From the NCBI GenBank assembly GCA_900469965.1, contig UBZP01000017.1, positions 434,001 through 498,000 of the forward strand: a stretch of 64,000 bases of DNA, in the 5' to 3' direction. The position numbers were made by a program, and so were the translations under genes. The notes beneath the pieces were generated by a model. The model was given only the letters and a program-made list of their open reading frames with translations. It made no database searches and was not told the origin of the DNA. Shown here piece after piece: positions 1 through 9,140 of this stretch (positions within the stretch are counted from its first letter, which is position 1; each line of letters starts with the position of its first letter). This DNA comes from Hyphomicrobiales bacterium. GTDB lineage: Bacteria > Pseudomonadota > Alphaproteobacteria > Rhizobiales > Rhizobiaceae.

Positions 1-2
1 TG

Positions 3-203
3 CCGGACGATCTCGCCATCGTCGGCTTCGGTGATTTCGATTTCGCGCCCTTTACCCATCCGCCGCTGACGACCGTGCGGATAGACCGCCGCGACATCGG
101 CACCAAGGCGGCGCGATCGATCCTGCGAAAGATCGCCGGCGATGAGAACGTGGAGGCGATGATCGACGTCGACTTCCACATCGTTGCGCGCGGAACGGCC
201 TGA
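3..203 (+). CDS. LacI-family transcriptional regulator, C-terminal fragment
   Basis: This is the last 66 codons of a gene that begins before the window. The visible part reads PDDLAIVGFGDFDFAPF, then PPLTTVRIDRRDIG and ARSIL, which is the C-terminal end of the periplasmic-binding-protein-like sensor domain of LacI/GalR regulators. The IVGFGD strand and the PPLTTV loop are typical of the sugar or gluconate-responsive group. The DNA-binding domain is outside the window. It converges on gudD with about 75 bases between the stops. A role in sugar-acid control is inferred only from position. Confidence 0.8.
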   Translation, partial: PDDLAIVGFGDFDFAPFTHPPLTTVRIDRRDIGTKAARSILRKIAGDENVEAMIDVDFHIVARGTA

Positions 204-279
204 TCCGGCCCGTCGGTTCAGTGCCCGGCCCGTCCGTCGCATCATCGGCGCCGCCGATCACGGGCCAACATGGCTGCGG

Positions 280-1653
280 CTATCGAACCAGGCATGGCCG
301 CTTGTTGTCGAACCGCCAGTCGGGGACAAGGTATTGCATGGCAACCGCATCGTCGCGGGCGCCGAGGCCGTGCTCCAGATAGAGCTGATGCGCCTCTTCC
401 AGCCTTTCCATGTCCAGTTCGACGCCGAGCCCGGGGCGATCGGGGACCGCCACATGGCCATCCTCGATCCGGAGCGGTTCGCGGGTGAGGCGCTGGCCGT
501 CCTGCCAGATCCAGTGGGTGTCGAGGGCGGTCACCCGGCCCGGTGCCGCCGCGCCCACCTGGGTGAACATGGCAAGCGACACGTCGAAATGGTTGTTGGA
601 ATGGGAGCCCCAGGTCATGCCGAAGGTCTGGCAGACCTGCGCCACCCTGACAGATCCCTGCATCGTCCAGAAATGCGGATCGGCAAGCGGGATGTCGACG
701 GATTGCAGCTGGATGGCATGGGACAGCTGCCGCCAGTCGGTTGCCACCATGTTGGTGGCCGTCGGCAGGCCGGTCGCCCGGCGGAACTCCGCCATGATCT
801 CGCGGCCGGAATAGCCCTGTTCGGCGCCGCAGGGGTCCTCGGCATAGGCGAGCACGTCGCCGCGCCCCTTGCACAGGCTGATCGCCTCGTCGAGCGACCA
901 GGCACCGTTCGGGTCGAGCGTCACGCGCGCCTCCGGAAAGCGGCGGGCGACCGCGGTCACGGCCTCGATCTCCCGTTCGCCGGCGAGCACGCCGCCCTTC
1001 AGCTTGAAATCCCGGAAACCGTAGCGTCGCTGTGCGGCTTCGGCGAGGCGGACGATGGCGTCGGGCGTCAGCGCTTCCTCGTCGCGAAGGCGCGTCCAGT
1101 CGTCCGTCGCGCCGCCGCCGGCGCGGTAGGGCAGGTCGGTCTTCTTCCGGTCGCCGACGAAGAACAGATAGCCCAGCATTTCCACGCGGTCGCGCTGCTG
1201 CCCCTCGCCGAGGAGGGCTGCGACCGGCACGCCGAGATGCTGGCCGAGCAGGTCCAGCATCGCCGATTCCAGCGCCGTCACCACATGGATCGTGGTGCGC
1301 AGATCGAACGTCTGCAGGCCCCGCCCGCCGCTGTCGCGGTCGCTGAACGTCTTGCGGACGCGATCAAGCAGCATGTTGTAGCTGCCGATCGTCTGCCCGA
1401 CGAGCAGCGGGGCTGCCTCTTCCAGCGTCCTGCGGATCGCCTCGCCGCCGGGCACTTCGCCGATGCCCGTCCGTCCGGTGTCGTCCTCGACGATGGCGAT
1501 GTTGCGCGTGAAGCACGGGGCGTGGGCGCCGCTCAGGTTCAAGAGCATGCTGTCCTGGCCGGCAACCGGGATGACGCGCACGGCAACGATCCTGGCCATC
1601 TCCTTCGTGAGATGGAGGTCGCGGTGGCTGTTCGCGGGCGTCTGGATCAACAT
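280..1653 (-). CDS. gudD: Glucarate dehydratase
   Basis: Enolase-superfamily enzyme that dehydrates D-glucarate (and usually L-idarate) to 5-dehydro-4-deoxy-D-glucarate in the cytoplasm. The 457 residues fit the family (E. coli GudD is 446). With a constant offset of 12 from E. coli numbering all functional residues are present: K217 and K219 (FKLKGG), metal ligands D247 (DPNGAW), E272 (AEDPCG) and N301 (TNMVAT), and the D325/H351 dyad ([16 protein letters not shown]). I chose the ATG complementary to 1651-1653 because GAGGA lies 7 bases upstream; the frame stays open further upstream without conserved sequence. It is divergent from a GntR/FCD regulator across a promoter region with repeated AATAT(C/T)AGTA elements. 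The product is the substrate of KdgD further along. Confidence 0.95.
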   Translation of the reverse strand: MLIQTPANSHRDLHLTKEMARIVAVRVIPVAGQDSMLLNLSGAHAPCFTRNIAIVEDDTGRTGIGEVPGGEAIRRTLEEAAPLLVGQTIGSYNMLLDRVRKTFSDRDSGGRGLQTFDLRTTIHVVTALESAMLDLLGQHLGVPVAALLGEGQQRDRVEMLGYLFFVGDRKKTDLPYRAGGGATDDWTRLRDEEALTPDAIVRLAEAAQRRYGFRDFKLKGGVLAGEREIEAVTAVARRFPEARVTLDPNGAWSLDEAISLCKGRGDVLAYAEDPCGAEQGYSGREIMAEFRRATGLPTATNMVATDWRQLSHAIQLQSVDIPLADPHFWTMQGSVRVAQVCQTFGMTWGSHSNNHFDVSLAMFTQVGAAAPGRVTALDTHWIWQDGQRLTREPLRIEDGHVAVPDRPGLGVELDMERLEEAHQLYLEHGLGARDDAVAMQYLVPDWRFDNKRPCLVR

Positions 1654-1800
1654 GCTGTCCTCATCGATTGAAAATCCTGTGCTGCCGGGCAACGCCCGAA
1701 TCAGGGCGGCGGGAAGGTCTGCGGCGCGAATGGCAGGCGCCTCCGGCGCCGCATGAAAGGCTCCCTTCCTTTCGCCGGCCCTATAAGTCGGCCTGTGTCC

Positions 1801-1834
1801 AGATTTGTCAATATCAGTAAATATTAGTAAATCT
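1801..1834. promoter_or_regulatory. Candidate operator in the gudD/gntR divergent promoter
   Basis: Two exactly adjacent decamers, ATATCAGTAA (1811-1820) and ATATTAGTAA (1821-1830), differ at one base and are one helical turn apart. They are bracketed by the inverted repeat AGATTT (1801-1806) and AAATCT (1829-1834). The core AATATTAGT also occurs in two other promoters of the aldarate locus (9084-9092 and 16232-16240). A binding site for one of the two GntR/FCD regulators is inferred. Confidence 0.55.
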
Positions 1835-1873
1835 GGCGCTTGGAAAGTTCGTATCCCCACGCTAGGGTCCATC

Positions 1874-2617
1874 ATGATCGAGACGAACCAACAGACCCGT
1901 CCCGTCGGCGATCTCTCGTCGCACGTGCTGGCCCAGCTTCAGGAAATGCTGGAATCCCCGTCCTGGTATGGCGGGGGCCGGCTGCCGCCGGAAGCCGAGT
2001 TGGCGCGACAATTCGGCGTGTCCCGCCCGGTGCTTCGCAAGGCGCTGGCCCATCTGCGCGAGAGCGGGCGCATCATTTCCCGCCGCGGCTCTGCAAATTT
2101 CGTCCAGCCGAAGGCCGAGGCCGTGGCCAAGGCGTCGGATGTCCGGAGCCTTTCGATCCGCACCGTGTTCGACATGAAGCGATGCATGCGCTTCCGCCAG
2201 ATCGTCGAATGCGCCGCCGCCGCCGATGCCGCACGCCGGCGCGATCCCCCCGGCATCGCCCGCATTGAAGAGGCGCAGTCGCGGATGCAGGCGTCGCCGG
2301 CGGGCGAGAGCATCTTCGAAGCCGATTTCGCCTTTCACATGGCCATCGCCGCGGCCACCGACAATCCCTATTTCACCTTTGCCCTGGCGACGATCCGCGA
2401 CCAGATCAGGCTGACGGTGGAGTTCACGCGAAAGCTCCAGGGCCGTCCTGCCGACCAGGTCGCGCCCCGCGTCGTCGACGAGCATGGCGCGATCCTGGCC
2501 GCCATTCGCGCGGGCGATCCCGACGCGGCGCGGAAAGCCATGCAGGTCCACATGCGGCAGACCGCCATGCGGCTGCTGGAGGAGGAGTTGGACGGCTTCT
2601 CCGTCCTGGAAGACTAG
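1874..2617 (+). CDS. GntR-family regulator with FCD ligand domain
   Basis: DNA-binding repressor or activator of the FadR subgroup, 247 residues. An N-terminal winged helix-turn-helix (about residues 10-75; [22 protein letters not shown] is the recognition region, SRRGSANFV the wing) is followed by an all-helical FCD domain (about 95-235). The metal/ligand-binding pattern is visible as D in [12 protein letters not shown] in the same helix, and later H in VVDEHGAIL and HMRQTAM. I prefer the ATG at 1874, with AGGG upstream, over the in-frame TTG at 1805, which would lie inside the operator repeats. Position opposite gudD suggests it controls gudD and itself, with an aldarate or its breakdown product as effector. 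That is inference. Confidence 0.88.
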   Translation: MIETNQQTRPVGDLSSHVLAQLQEMLESPSWYGGGRLPPEAELARQFGVSRPVLRKALAHLRESGRIISRRGSANFVQPKAEAVAKASDVRSLSIRTVFDMKRCMRFRQIVECAAAADAARRRDPPGIARIEEAQSRMQASPAGESIFEADFAFHMAIAAATDNPYFTFALATIRDQIRLTVEFTRKLQGRPADQVAPRVVDEHGAILAAIRAGDPDAARKAMQVHMRQTAMRLLEEELDGFSVLED

Positions 2618-2674
2618 AAGATCCGCGCTCCGGATCAACCATCACGCAAGCTTTGACAATGGAGGGAGGCCGTC

Positions 2675-2752
2675 ATGTCGAGGAGACAGGCAGCGTCGTC
2701 GAGGATACCGGTAAACAGCACCGGGTTGCGCGCAAGGGCGACGCGCCGATGA
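2675..2752 (+). CDS. Putative 25-residue leader peptide coupled to DMT transporter
   Basis: A very short reading frame, MSRRQAASSRIPVNSTGLRA plus RATRR, has the best ribosome site in this gap (GGAGGGAGG ending 5 bases before the ATG). It ends in TGA overlapping the ATG of the downstream transporter (ATGA at 2749-2752). Arginine content is high (7 of 25). The arrangement looks like translational coupling by a leader, since the transporter's own start has only a weak, distant AAGGG. It could equally be a chance frame, with the ribosome site serving an extended transporter start that I cannot see. Confidence 0.4.
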   Translation: MSRRQAASSRIPVNSTGLRARATRR

Positions 2753-3609
2753 AGACCGAACGCACTCTGCTGGCGGCGGCGCTGATGGTCGTGGCCGCCT
2801 TTCTCAACAGCCTGGATGCGGTGATCGTGCGCACGCTGGCGGGCGAAGTGCATCCGCTGATGATCGGCTTCTTTCGCTCCTTCTTCGGCCTGGTCGTCGT
2901 GCTGCCCTGGGTGTTCGCACGGGTCGACCTGAAGGCATCTCCCTACCGCTTCCAGCATGTGCTGCGGGCCGGGCTGAAGCTTGCGTCGCTCGTTGCGCTC
3001 TTCGTGGCGTTCGCGCATGCGCCGCTGGCCGACGCAACGGCCATCAATTTCACGATGCCCGTGTTTCTCGTGCTCGGGGCTTGGCTGCTTCTCGGCGAAA
3101 GGATCGGGCTTTCGAGCATTGTCGGGGTGATCGCCGGCTTTGCCGGGATCGTCATCATCATCCGGCCCGGCGCGTCCGCCTTCGATCCCTGGCTGCTGTT
3201 TGCGCTGGCCGGTGCGATCCTCACCGCGGCGAGCCAGCTGATGCTGCGCCGCATGGCGGTCCACGACACGACACAGCGCCTCGTCGCCTGGAACCTGATC
3301 GCCACCGTGCCGCTCGGGGTTCTCGCCATGCTGCCGGTCTGGGTCACGCCCACGGGCGGGCAGATCGCCCTGCTCGCCCTGCAGGGAGGGCTGGGGGCGC
3401 TGAACATGACGCTGATCACCAGGGCGTTCGGCCTGGCGAGCGCATCCTTCCTGGCACCCTTCGATTTCCTCAGGCTGCCGGTCGTCGCCTTTTTTGCCTT
3501 CCTGCTGTTCGGCGAGGTGGCGCCCGTCGAGACCTGGATCGGCGCGGCCATCATCTGTGCAGCGGCGCTGTTTTCCACCGGCAGCACCCACTTCCGGCGC
3601 CGCAAATAA
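2749..3609 (+). CDS. EamA/DMT-family membrane transporter
   Basis: Integral membrane protein of the drug/metabolite transporter superfamily, 286 residues, with about ten predicted hydrophobic segments as two EamA repeats (roughly residues 5-135 and 145-280). Characteristic points are the first helix with NSLDAVIVR, the helix end GERIGLSSIVGVIAGFAGI, and the repeat-2 equivalent FGEVAPVETWIGAAII. Such proteins usually export amino acids, purines or metabolites; the substrate cannot be read from sequence. It follows the GntR regulator on the same strand after a 131-base gap. Longer starts at 2653 (TTG) and 2659 (ATG) are in frame but have no ribosome site and no family similarity. Confidence 0.82.
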   Translation: MKTERTLLAAALMVVAAFLNSLDAVIVRTLAGEVHPLMIGFFRSFFGLVVVLPWVFARVDLKASPYRFQHVLRAGLKLASLVALFVAFAHAPLADATAINFTMPVFLVLGAWLLLGERIGLSSIVGVIAGFAGIVIIIRPGASAFDPWLLFALAGAILTAASQLMLRRMAVHDTTQRLVAWNLIATVPLGVLAMLPVWVTPTGGQIALLALQGGLGALNMTLITRAFGLASASFLAPFDFLRLPVVAFFAFLLFGEVAPVETWIGAAIICAAALFSTGSTHFRRRK

Positions 3610-3808
3610 GACACCTTGTGATTTTTCAAAAAAGGTGGTTCACAAAAATTCCAGATGCACTAGTATATCACTTATGGGTATGGTCGTCCGGGAACGGGCG
3701 GCCATTTGGCCAATAGAGGAGATTGGTGCCACCCCGGCGCTCCGCCGCAGCGGAGAATCTCAAAACCAGGTGTGAAAACTGCGCATCATTCGCTTCGGGA
3801 GGAGACGC
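3610..3808 (+). promoter_or_regulatory. Leader and promoter region of the ABC transporter operon
   Basis: A 199-base non-coding gap before the permease operon. It contains the inverted repeat TTGTGA (3616-3621) / TCACAA (3640-3645), and GCACTAGTATATC (3657-3669), whose complement GATATACTAGTGC loosely resembles the GAATATTAGTG element of the other aldarate promoters. A small hairpin, CTCCGC/GCGGAG, lies near 3741-3757. The ribosome site GGGAGGAG ends 5 bases before the first permease. No clear -35/-10 pair could be assigned. Confidence 0.35.
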
Positions 3809-4723
3809 ATGAGAAGTTTTTTGGGCAAGCGGGCGATAGCCAGCGGCGTTTCGCTGCTGGGTCTGATCGTGCTCGTGTTCTTTCTGTCGCGGCTGACGGG
3901 AGACCCGACCAATCTCTATCTGCCGCTTGATGCTTCGACCGAGGCACGCGAGCAGTTCCGCGAGATGCACGGGTTCAACGATCCGCTGATCGTGCAATTC
4001 GGCCGTTACGTCGCCGATCTGGCGCAGCTGAATTTCGGCCAATCCCTGCGGCAGGCCCGTCCTGCGATGGAAGTCGTGATCGAGGCGTTCGGCTGGACGC
4101 TGTGTCTCGCCGCGGTGACGATGACCATCGTCACCGTCAGCGCCATCGTCATCGGCTCGCTCGCCGCCTTCCGGGTCGGCGGCATCTTCGACCGGATGGC
4201 GACCTTCTTTTCGCTTGTCGGCGCATCGGCGCCGGACTTCTGGCTGGCGATCGTCGCGATCGTCATCTTCGCCGTCAATCTCCATTGGCTGCCGACATCG
4301 GGCACGGGCTCGGTCGCCCACTGGATCCTCCCGGTCAGCGTCCTGTTCATCCGGCCGTTCGGCCTGATCCTGCAGGTCGTGCGCGGTTCGATGATCAACG
4401 TGCTGTCGTCGGCCTACGTGAAGACGGCCCGTGCGAAGGGCGTGCGCAGCCGGTCGATCATCTTCGTCCACGGCCTGCGCAACGCCATGCTGCCGGTCAT
4501 CACGGTGATCGGCGACCAGGCCGCCTCCATCCTCAATGGTGCCGTCGTGGTCGAAACCGTCTTCGGGTTCCCCGGCATCGGCAAGCTGATGATCGATTCC
4601 ATCCTGCTGCGCGACTTCACCGTCGTGCTCGCCGTGATCATGGTCTCGGCACTGGCCATCTTCATCATGAACCTCTTGATCGACCTTGCCTATGCGATGC
4701 TCGATCCTCGAATTCGGTATTGA
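3809..4723 (+). CDS. ABC transporter permease, DppB/OppB type
   Basis: Inner-membrane permease subunit of a peptide/opine/nickel-type ABC importer, 304 residues with about six transmembrane helices. The N-terminal motif FFLSRLTGDPTNLYLPLDA is the conserved DppB leader. The cytoplasmic coupling segment YVKTARAKGVRSRSIIFVHGLRNAMLPVITVIG (EAA motif) is intact near residues 205-235. A strong GGGAGGAG ribosome site sets the start. It is the first gene of a tightly packed operon whose binding protein is encoded about 12 kb downstream (16370). Sitting in an aldarate locus, it probably imports glucarate, galactarate or an oligomeric precursor; the family alone does not say so. Confidence 0.9.
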   Translation: MRSFLGKRAIASGVSLLGLIVLVFFLSRLTGDPTNLYLPLDASTEAREQFREMHGFNDPLIVQFGRYVADLAQLNFGQSLRQARPAMEVVIEAFGWTLCLAAVTMTIVTVSAIVIGSLAAFRVGGIFDRMATFFSLVGASAPDFWLAIVAIVIFAVNLHWLPTSGTGSVAHWILPVSVLFIRPFGLILQVVRGSMINVLSSAYVKTARAKGVRSRSIIFVHGLRNAMLPVITVIGDQAASILNGAVVVETVFGFPGIGKLMIDSILLRDFTVVLAVIMVSALAIFIMNLLIDLAYAMLDPRIRY

Positions 4724-4726
4724 GCT

Positions 4727-5659
4727 ATGACCATGACGGATGCACGGATCCTCACCGAAGAGACCCCCAAACGCAGCGGCGCGTTCTCGCGATGGCTGTC
4801 GATGCTTTGGGCGGACAAATTCGCCTTCTTCGCCGCCATCTTCCTGCTGATCGTTCTTCTCTGCGCGATCCTCGGCCCCTATTTCCTGGGCGACGCCGCA
4901 AACAAGATGAACCTGCGTGGCCGCAACGCGGCTCCCTTCCACCTCCGGCACGGCATCATGTACGTGCTGGGCGCCGATGCGCTGGGCCGGCCGCTTCTGG
5001 CGCGGGTGATCGTCGCCGCCCAGAACACCATCCTGGTCGCGGCCGCGGCGGTCTGCGCCTCGGCCCTCCTCGGCAGCGCGCTCGGGCTCGTCGCCGGCTA
5101 CAGCCGCCGCAGCGCCGCGCAATGGATCATGCGGCTCGGCGACGTGATCATGTCCTTCCCGTCGCTGCTTCTGGCGGTGATCGTGCTCTACATGCTGGAG
5201 CCCTCGGTCGCCAATATCGTGCTGGTGCTCGCGATCACGCGCATCCCGATCTACCTGCGCACCTCCCGCGCCGAGACGCTGGAGATCCGCGAGCGGATGT
5301 TCGTCCAGGCGGCAAAGGTGATGGGCGCGTCGAACACGCGCATCATCTTCCGCCATATCCTGCCGGTGATGCTGCCGACGCTGGTGACGATCGCAACGCT
5401 CGACTTCGCCTTCGTAATGCTGGCGGAATCCTCGCTGTCCTTCCTCGGCCTCGGCATCCAGGCGCCGGAAATCACCTGGGGCCTGATGGTTAGCCAGGGA
5501 CGGCCCTACCTCACCAACGCATGGTGGCTGTCCTTCTGGCCGGGCCTTGCGATCATCCTGACCACGCTCTCGCTCAATCTCCTGTCGAACTGGATGCGCA
5601 TCGCGCTCGATCCGACGCAGCGTTGGCGCCTCGAAATGGGAGGACGGAAGAATGGCTGA
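4727..5659 (+). CDS. ABC transporter permease, DppC/OppC type
   Basis: Second membrane subunit of the same importer, 310 residues. A short cytoplasmic N-terminus leads into the first helix (FFAAIFLLIVLLCAILGPYF), followed by the periplasmic loop with HIMYVLGADALGRPLL, matching the DppC LGTDxxGRD motif. The remaining helices follow, with the EAA coupling loop FVQAAKVMGASNTRIIFRHI about residues 193-215. It starts 3 bases after the DppB-like stop and overlaps the next gene by 8 bases, so the three transporter genes are translationally coupled. A second in-frame ATG two codons on (4733) could also be used. Confidence 0.9.
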   Translation: MTMTDARILTEETPKRSGAFSRWLSMLWADKFAFFAAIFLLIVLLCAILGPYFLGDAANKMNLRGRNAAPFHLRHGIMYVLGADALGRPLLARVIVAAQNTILVAAAAVCASALLGSALGLVAGYSRRSAAQWIMRLGDVIMSFPSLLLAVIVLYMLEPSVANIVLVLAITRIPIYLRTSRAETLEIRERMFVQAAKVMGASNTRIIFRHILPVMLPTLVTIATLDFAFVMLAESSLSFLGLGIQAPEITWGLMVSQGRPYLTNAWWLSFWPGLAIILTTLSLNLLSNWMRIALDPTQRWRLEMGGRKNG

Positions 5660-7286
5660 CCATCTGCTTGAAGTGAAGGACCTCTCGGTCGAGTTCCACA
5701 CCGCTGCCGGCACCGTCAAAGCGGTCCAGAACGTCAGCTGGCATCTGGATCGGGGCGAAACGCTCGCCATCCTCGGAGAAAGCGGCTCGGGAAAATCCGT
5801 ATCCGCCTCCGCGGTCATGAACCTGATCGACATGCCGCCGGGCAAGATCACCTCCGGCACGATCCTGCTCGACGGCCGCGACATGCTGAAGATGACGCCG
5901 GAGGAGCGACGCGCCATCAACGGCGCCAAGATCGCTATGATCTTCCAGGATCCGCTGGCGCATCTCAACCCGGTCTATCAGGTCGGCTGGCAGATCGCCG
6001 AGATGATGACCACCCATGGCGAGAGCGCGGAGAATGCGAAGAGCCGGGCGCGCGACCTGTTGAAGCGCGTCGGCATCCCCGACCCCGATGCGGCGATGCG
6101 CAAATATCCCTTCCAGTTTTCCGGCGGCCAGCGGCAACGGCTGATGATCGCCATGGCGCTCGCCTGCAAGCCGGACATCCTGATCGCCGACGAGCCGACC
6201 ACGGCACTCGACGTGACGATCCAGGCGCAGGTGCTGGCGCTGCTCGACGAGTTGCAGCAGGAAACCGGCATGGGCATGCTGCTGATCACCCACGATCTCG
6301 GCGTCGTCGCCGAGATTGCCGATCGCGTGGTGGTCATGAACGCGGGCAACATCGTCGAGACGGGCGATGCGGCCGAGGTCTATCGCAATCCGAAGCACGC
6401 CTACACCCGCAAACTGATCGATGCAGCGCCGGGCAAGGGCGAGATGCCCGACGAGCGCGACAGGAGCGGCGCGCCGCTTCTCCGCGCCGTTGGGCTCGAG
6501 AAGAACTACGGTGCGTTCCAGGCCCTCAAGGGCGTCGACCTGACGATCATGCCGGGCGAGACGGTGGCGGTGGTCGGCGAGAGCGGTTCCGGCAAGTCGA
6601 CGCTCGCGCGCGCCATCCTCAGGCTCGATGATCCCGACAGCGGCAAGGTTCTCTACAACGACCGGGACCTGCTGACGATTTCCGACAAGGAGCTGTTCGG
6701 CCTCAGGCGCGACCTGCAGATGGTGTTCCAGGACCCCACGCAGTCGCTCAATCCGCGCATGACCGTCTTCCAGCTGATCTCCGAGGCCTGGGTCATCCAC
6801 CCCTCCATCCTGCCGAAGCCGCAATGGAAGGAGCGGGTCGCCGAGCTTCTGGTCAAGGTCGGTCTCAGGCCGGAAATGGCCTCGCGCTATCCGCATCAGT
6901 TTTCCGGCGGCCAGCGCCAGCGCATCGCCATTGCCAGGGCGCTGGCGATGGAGCCGAAGCTGATCGTCTGCGACGAGGCGGTCTCCGCCCTCGACGTCTC
7001 GATCCAGGCGCAGGTGATCGAGCTCCTGGACGGGCTGCGGCGCGAATTCGGGCTCTCCTATCTCTTCATCGCCCACGACCTGCCGGTCGTTCGCGACTTC
7101 GCCGACCGGGTGATCGTCATGCGGGCGGGAGAGATTGTCGAGGAAGGCCCGGTGCGGCAGATATTCGAGGCCCCCCGCCAGCCCTATACCCAGGCGCTTC
7201 TTGCCGCGAGCCTTGATCCCGACCCGGTGGTTCAGGCGGCCCGTCGCGATGCCCGGCAGCAACAGAAAGGACTGATGCCCGCATGA
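5652..7286 (+). CDS. Fused double ABC ATPase, DppD-DppF type
   Basis: Cytoplasmic energy-coupling subunit with two complete nucleotide-binding domains in one 544-residue chain. Domain 1 (about 1-260) has Walker [10 protein letters not shown]-loop IFQDP, signature FSGGQRQRL and Walker B ILIADEPT. Domain 2 (about 275-530) has [31 protein letters not shown] and [12 protein letters not shown]. The dipeptide-family C-terminal oligopeptide region ([25 protein letters not shown]) follows each domain. In many systems these are two proteins; the fusion is common in rhizobia and in GsiA-like transporters. It overlaps the preceding permease by 8 bases and the following dehydrogenase by ATGA. Confidence 0.93.
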   Translation: MADHLLEVKDLSVEFHTAAGTVKAVQNVSWHLDRGETLAILGESGSGKSVSASAVMNLIDMPPGKITSGTILLDGRDMLKMTPEERRAINGAKIAMIFQDPLAHLNPVYQVGWQIAEMMTTHGESAENAKSRARDLLKRVGIPDPDAAMRKYPFQFSGGQRQRLMIAMALACKPDILIADEPTTALDVTIQAQVLALLDELQQETGMGMLLITHDLGVVAEIADRVVVMNAGNIVETGDAAEVYRNPKHAYTRKLIDAAPGKGEMPDERDRSGAPLLRAVGLEKNYGAFQALKGVDLTIMPGETVAVVGESGSGKSTLARAILRLDDPDSGKVLYNDRDLLTISDKELFGLRRDLQMVFQDPTQSLNPRMTVFQLISEAWVIHPSILPKPQWKERVAELLVKVGLRPEMASRYPHQFSGGQRQRIAIARALAMEPKLIVCDEAVSALDVSIQAQVIELLDGLRREFGLSYLFIAHDLPVVRDFADRVIVMRAGEIVEEGPVRQIFEAPRQPYTQALLAASLDPDPVVQAARRDARQQQKGLMPA

Positions 7287-8230
7287 AACCCGATGTTCTC
7301 GTTGCCTATCCGCTGATGCCGCGCCAGATGGCCAAGCTGGAGGAAACCTATACGACGCACCGCCTCGACCAACTGGCCGGTGACGAACGGGAGGCGATGC
7401 TCGCCGCGGTCGGCCACAAATGCACGGCGATGGTGATCAACGGGCATGTGGCGGTCGACGAAGCCTTTCTCGACAAGCTGCCCGCACTGAAGCTCGCCTC
7501 CTGTTCCTCGGCCGGCTACGACAAGATGGACGTCGCGGCGATGACGCGGCGTGGCATCAAGCTGACCAACACGTCCGACGCCTTGCTCGACGATGTCGCC
7601 GACACGGCGATCCTGCTGATGCTGGCGGCCAGGCGCAGGCTCGTCGTGGGCGACCGCTATGTCCGTTCGGGCGACTGGGGCCGCAAGGGCATGCTGCCGC
7701 TGACCTCGTCGACCTCCGGCAAGAAGGCCGGCATCGTCGGCCTCGGGCGCATCGGCCAGGCCATCGCTCGGCGCTGCGAGGCCATGGGCATGACGATCGG
7801 CTACTACGGCCGTTCTCGCAAACAGGGCGTCGACTACGCCTATTTCGCCGATCTGGTCGAGCTTGCCCGATGGGCAGACGTCCTGCTCGTCGCCACTCCC
7901 GGCGGGGCGGAGACCGAAGGGCTGATCTCGGCGCGCGTCCTCGATGCGCTCGGCCCCTCCGGCAGCTTCGTCAATATCGCGCGGGGCACGGTGGTGGACG
8001 AGCCGGCGCTGATCGCCGCACTGCGGGAAGGGCGGATCGCCTCGGCCGGCCTCGACGTCTTCTACAACGAGCCCCATCCGGATCCGGCCTTCGCTGCGCT
8101 CGACAACGCCGTCCTCTACCCGCATCACGCCAGCGGCACGGAGGAAACGCGCGACCGGATGGCACAGCTTGCGCTGGACAATCTTGCCGCCTTCTTTGCC
8201 GGAAAGCCGCTCCTGACGCCGGTGAACTGA
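7283..8230 (+). CDS. D-isomer-specific 2-hydroxyacid dehydrogenase (GhrB-like)
   Basis: NAD(P)-dependent oxidoreductase interconverting a 2-hydroxyacid and a 2-oxoacid, 315 residues as usual. The Rossmann motif GLGRIGQAIARR is near residues 152-163. The catalytic triad is visible as R in NIARGTVVDE, E in FYNEPHPDP and H in PHHASGTEETR. The closest sense is glyoxylate/hydroxypyruvate/2-ketogluconate reductases, but the substrate is not determined. It is coupled to the transporter ATPase by an ATGA overlap, so it probably acts on the imported sugar acid or on a side product. It ends in a bidirectional hairpin shared with the convergent GntR regulator. Confidence 0.88.
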   Translation: MKPDVLVAYPLMPRQMAKLEETYTTHRLDQLAGDEREAMLAAVGHKCTAMVINGHVAVDEAFLDKLPALKLASCSSAGYDKMDVAAMTRRGIKLTNTSDALLDDVADTAILLMLAARRRLVVGDRYVRSGDWGRKGMLPLTSSTSGKKAGIVGLGRIGQAIARRCEAMGMTIGYYGRSRKQGVDYAYFADLVELARWADVLLVATPGGAETEGLISARVLDALGPSGSFVNIARGTVVDEPALIAALREGRIASAGLDVFYNEPHPDPAFAALDNAVLYPHHASGTEETRDRMAQLALDNLAAFFAGKPLLTPVN

Positions 8231-8234
8231 CGGA

Positions 8235-8272
8235 TCGCGTAGCCGTTCGCGCGAATGCGGACGGCTACGCGA
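8235..8272. terminator. Bidirectional hairpin between convergent genes
   Basis: A perfect 12-base stem TCGCGTAGCCGT (8235-8246) / ACGGCTACGCGA (8261-8272) encloses the self-complementary TTCGCGCGAA. It sits between the convergent 2-hydroxyacid dehydrogenase and the GntR regulator, and one arm contains the regulator's stop codon. No long U tract follows on either strand, so it may act as a barrier or a weak terminator. Confidence 0.6.
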
Positions 8273-8978
8273 AATAGTCCGGGAAGGCCTGCCGCAGTTC
8301 CTCGACGCGGGCCACGGTCCGGCTCAGGTGATCGCGGATGGCCTCGACGGCGCCGTTCTCGTCCCTGGCCGCGATCGCCTCGATCACGGCCTTGTGCCCG
8401 CTGAGGATGCTGAGGATCTTGCCCTTTTCGGGCAGGTGGAGACGGCGGATGCGTTCCAGGTGCCCGGATCGCTCGCGGACGAGCTGGTGCAGGCCGGTGC
8501 GCTTGACGCCGGCGAACAGCGTCTGGTGGAAGAGCTCGTCGAGCTCCTGGAATATTGCCAGTTGCTCGGGGTCGTCGGCGACGGCCTCCTGCATCTTGAT
8601 GATGGAGCGGGCCCTGGTGATGGTGCCGGGATCCGGTTCGGCTGCGAGGCGACGGCACACCTCCGTCTCCAGTGCCACGCGCAGGAAATGCGCCTCGTAG
8701 ACCTGCGGGACGTCGATCCGCGTCACGACGGTGCGCGACTGAGGATAGATCCGGATGAGGCCCTCCTGCTTGAGGAGCTGCATGGCCTCGCGGATCGGCG
8801 TCTGGCTGACCTCGTAGGTTTCGGTCAGGTCGGCGCGGGACAGCATGGTGTCCGGCGGCAACTGGATGGTGATGATCCGCTTGCGCAGATCGTCATAGAT
8901 GCGCTGCACCGTGCCACCCGCCATGACCGGGAAGCCAGGTGCCGAAAGACCCAATGTGGCTGCGAGCGGTGTGTTCAT
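8265..8978 (-). CDS. GntR-family regulator with FCD domain
   Basis: Second FadR-type regulator in the locus, 237 residues. Winged helix-turn-helix about residues 20-85 (MLSRADLTETYEVSQTPIRE, LLKQEGLIRIYPQSRTVV) and FCD ligand domain about 95-225, with D/H ligands in FQELDELFHQTLF, SGHKAVIEAI and RDHLSRTV. The start is the ATG complementary to 8976-8978, preceded by AAGGGA; the frame is open far upstream but antisense to the next operon. It is divergent from the dehydratase operon, and the shared gap holds the element TCAACTGAAATATTAGT. The same element precedes the binding-protein gene, making this the likeliest regulator of the catabolic operon and transporter. Confidence 0.88.
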   Translation of the reverse strand: MNTPLAATLGLSAPGFPVMAGGTVQRIYDDLRKRIITIQLPPDTMLSRADLTETYEVSQTPIREAMQLLKQEGLIRIYPQSRTVVTRIDVPQVYEAHFLRVALETEVCRRLAAEPDPGTITRARSIIKMQEAVADDPEQLAIFQELDELFHQTLFAGVKRTGLHQLVRERSGHLERIRRLHLPEKGKILSILSGHKAVIEAIAARDENGAVEAIRDHLSRTVARVEELRQAFPDYFA

Positions 8979-9075
8979 TGCGAAAATTCCCTTTCGTCCC
9001 AATTTATCCACTGGCTCATTAGTCGACAAGAATGGGGCGGCGAAATTTACGCAAAAAAGCGGTTGATATAAATGT

Positions 9076-9092
9076 TCAACTGAAATATTAGT
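9076..9092. promoter_or_regulatory. Candidate GntR operator, copy 1
   Basis: TCAACTGAAATATTAGT lies between the divergent GntR regulator and the dehydratase operon, 48 bases before the dehydratase start. Sixteen of 17 bases are identical to 16224-16240 before the binding-protein gene. Conservation at two distant promoters of one pathway supports an operator; which strand's promoter it overlaps is not resolved. Confidence 0.6.
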
Positions 9093-9140
9093 TAGTCCAT
9101 GGAGCGCGGCGGCGGTTTGCGGTCGCGTAGGGAGTACAGC

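Noticed and set aside
3616-3645. CRP-like site TTGTGA...TCACAA before the permease operon
   Set aside because: The spacer between the half sites is 18 bases rather than the 6 between TGTGA and TCACA, so it is not a standard CRP site.
3668-5968. Long open frame (766 codons) on the minus strand across the ABC permease genes
   Set aside because: It is antisense to two unmistakable permeases in the same operon and has a composition typical of reverse-complement GC-rich code (R, D, H, Q rich) with no family motif.
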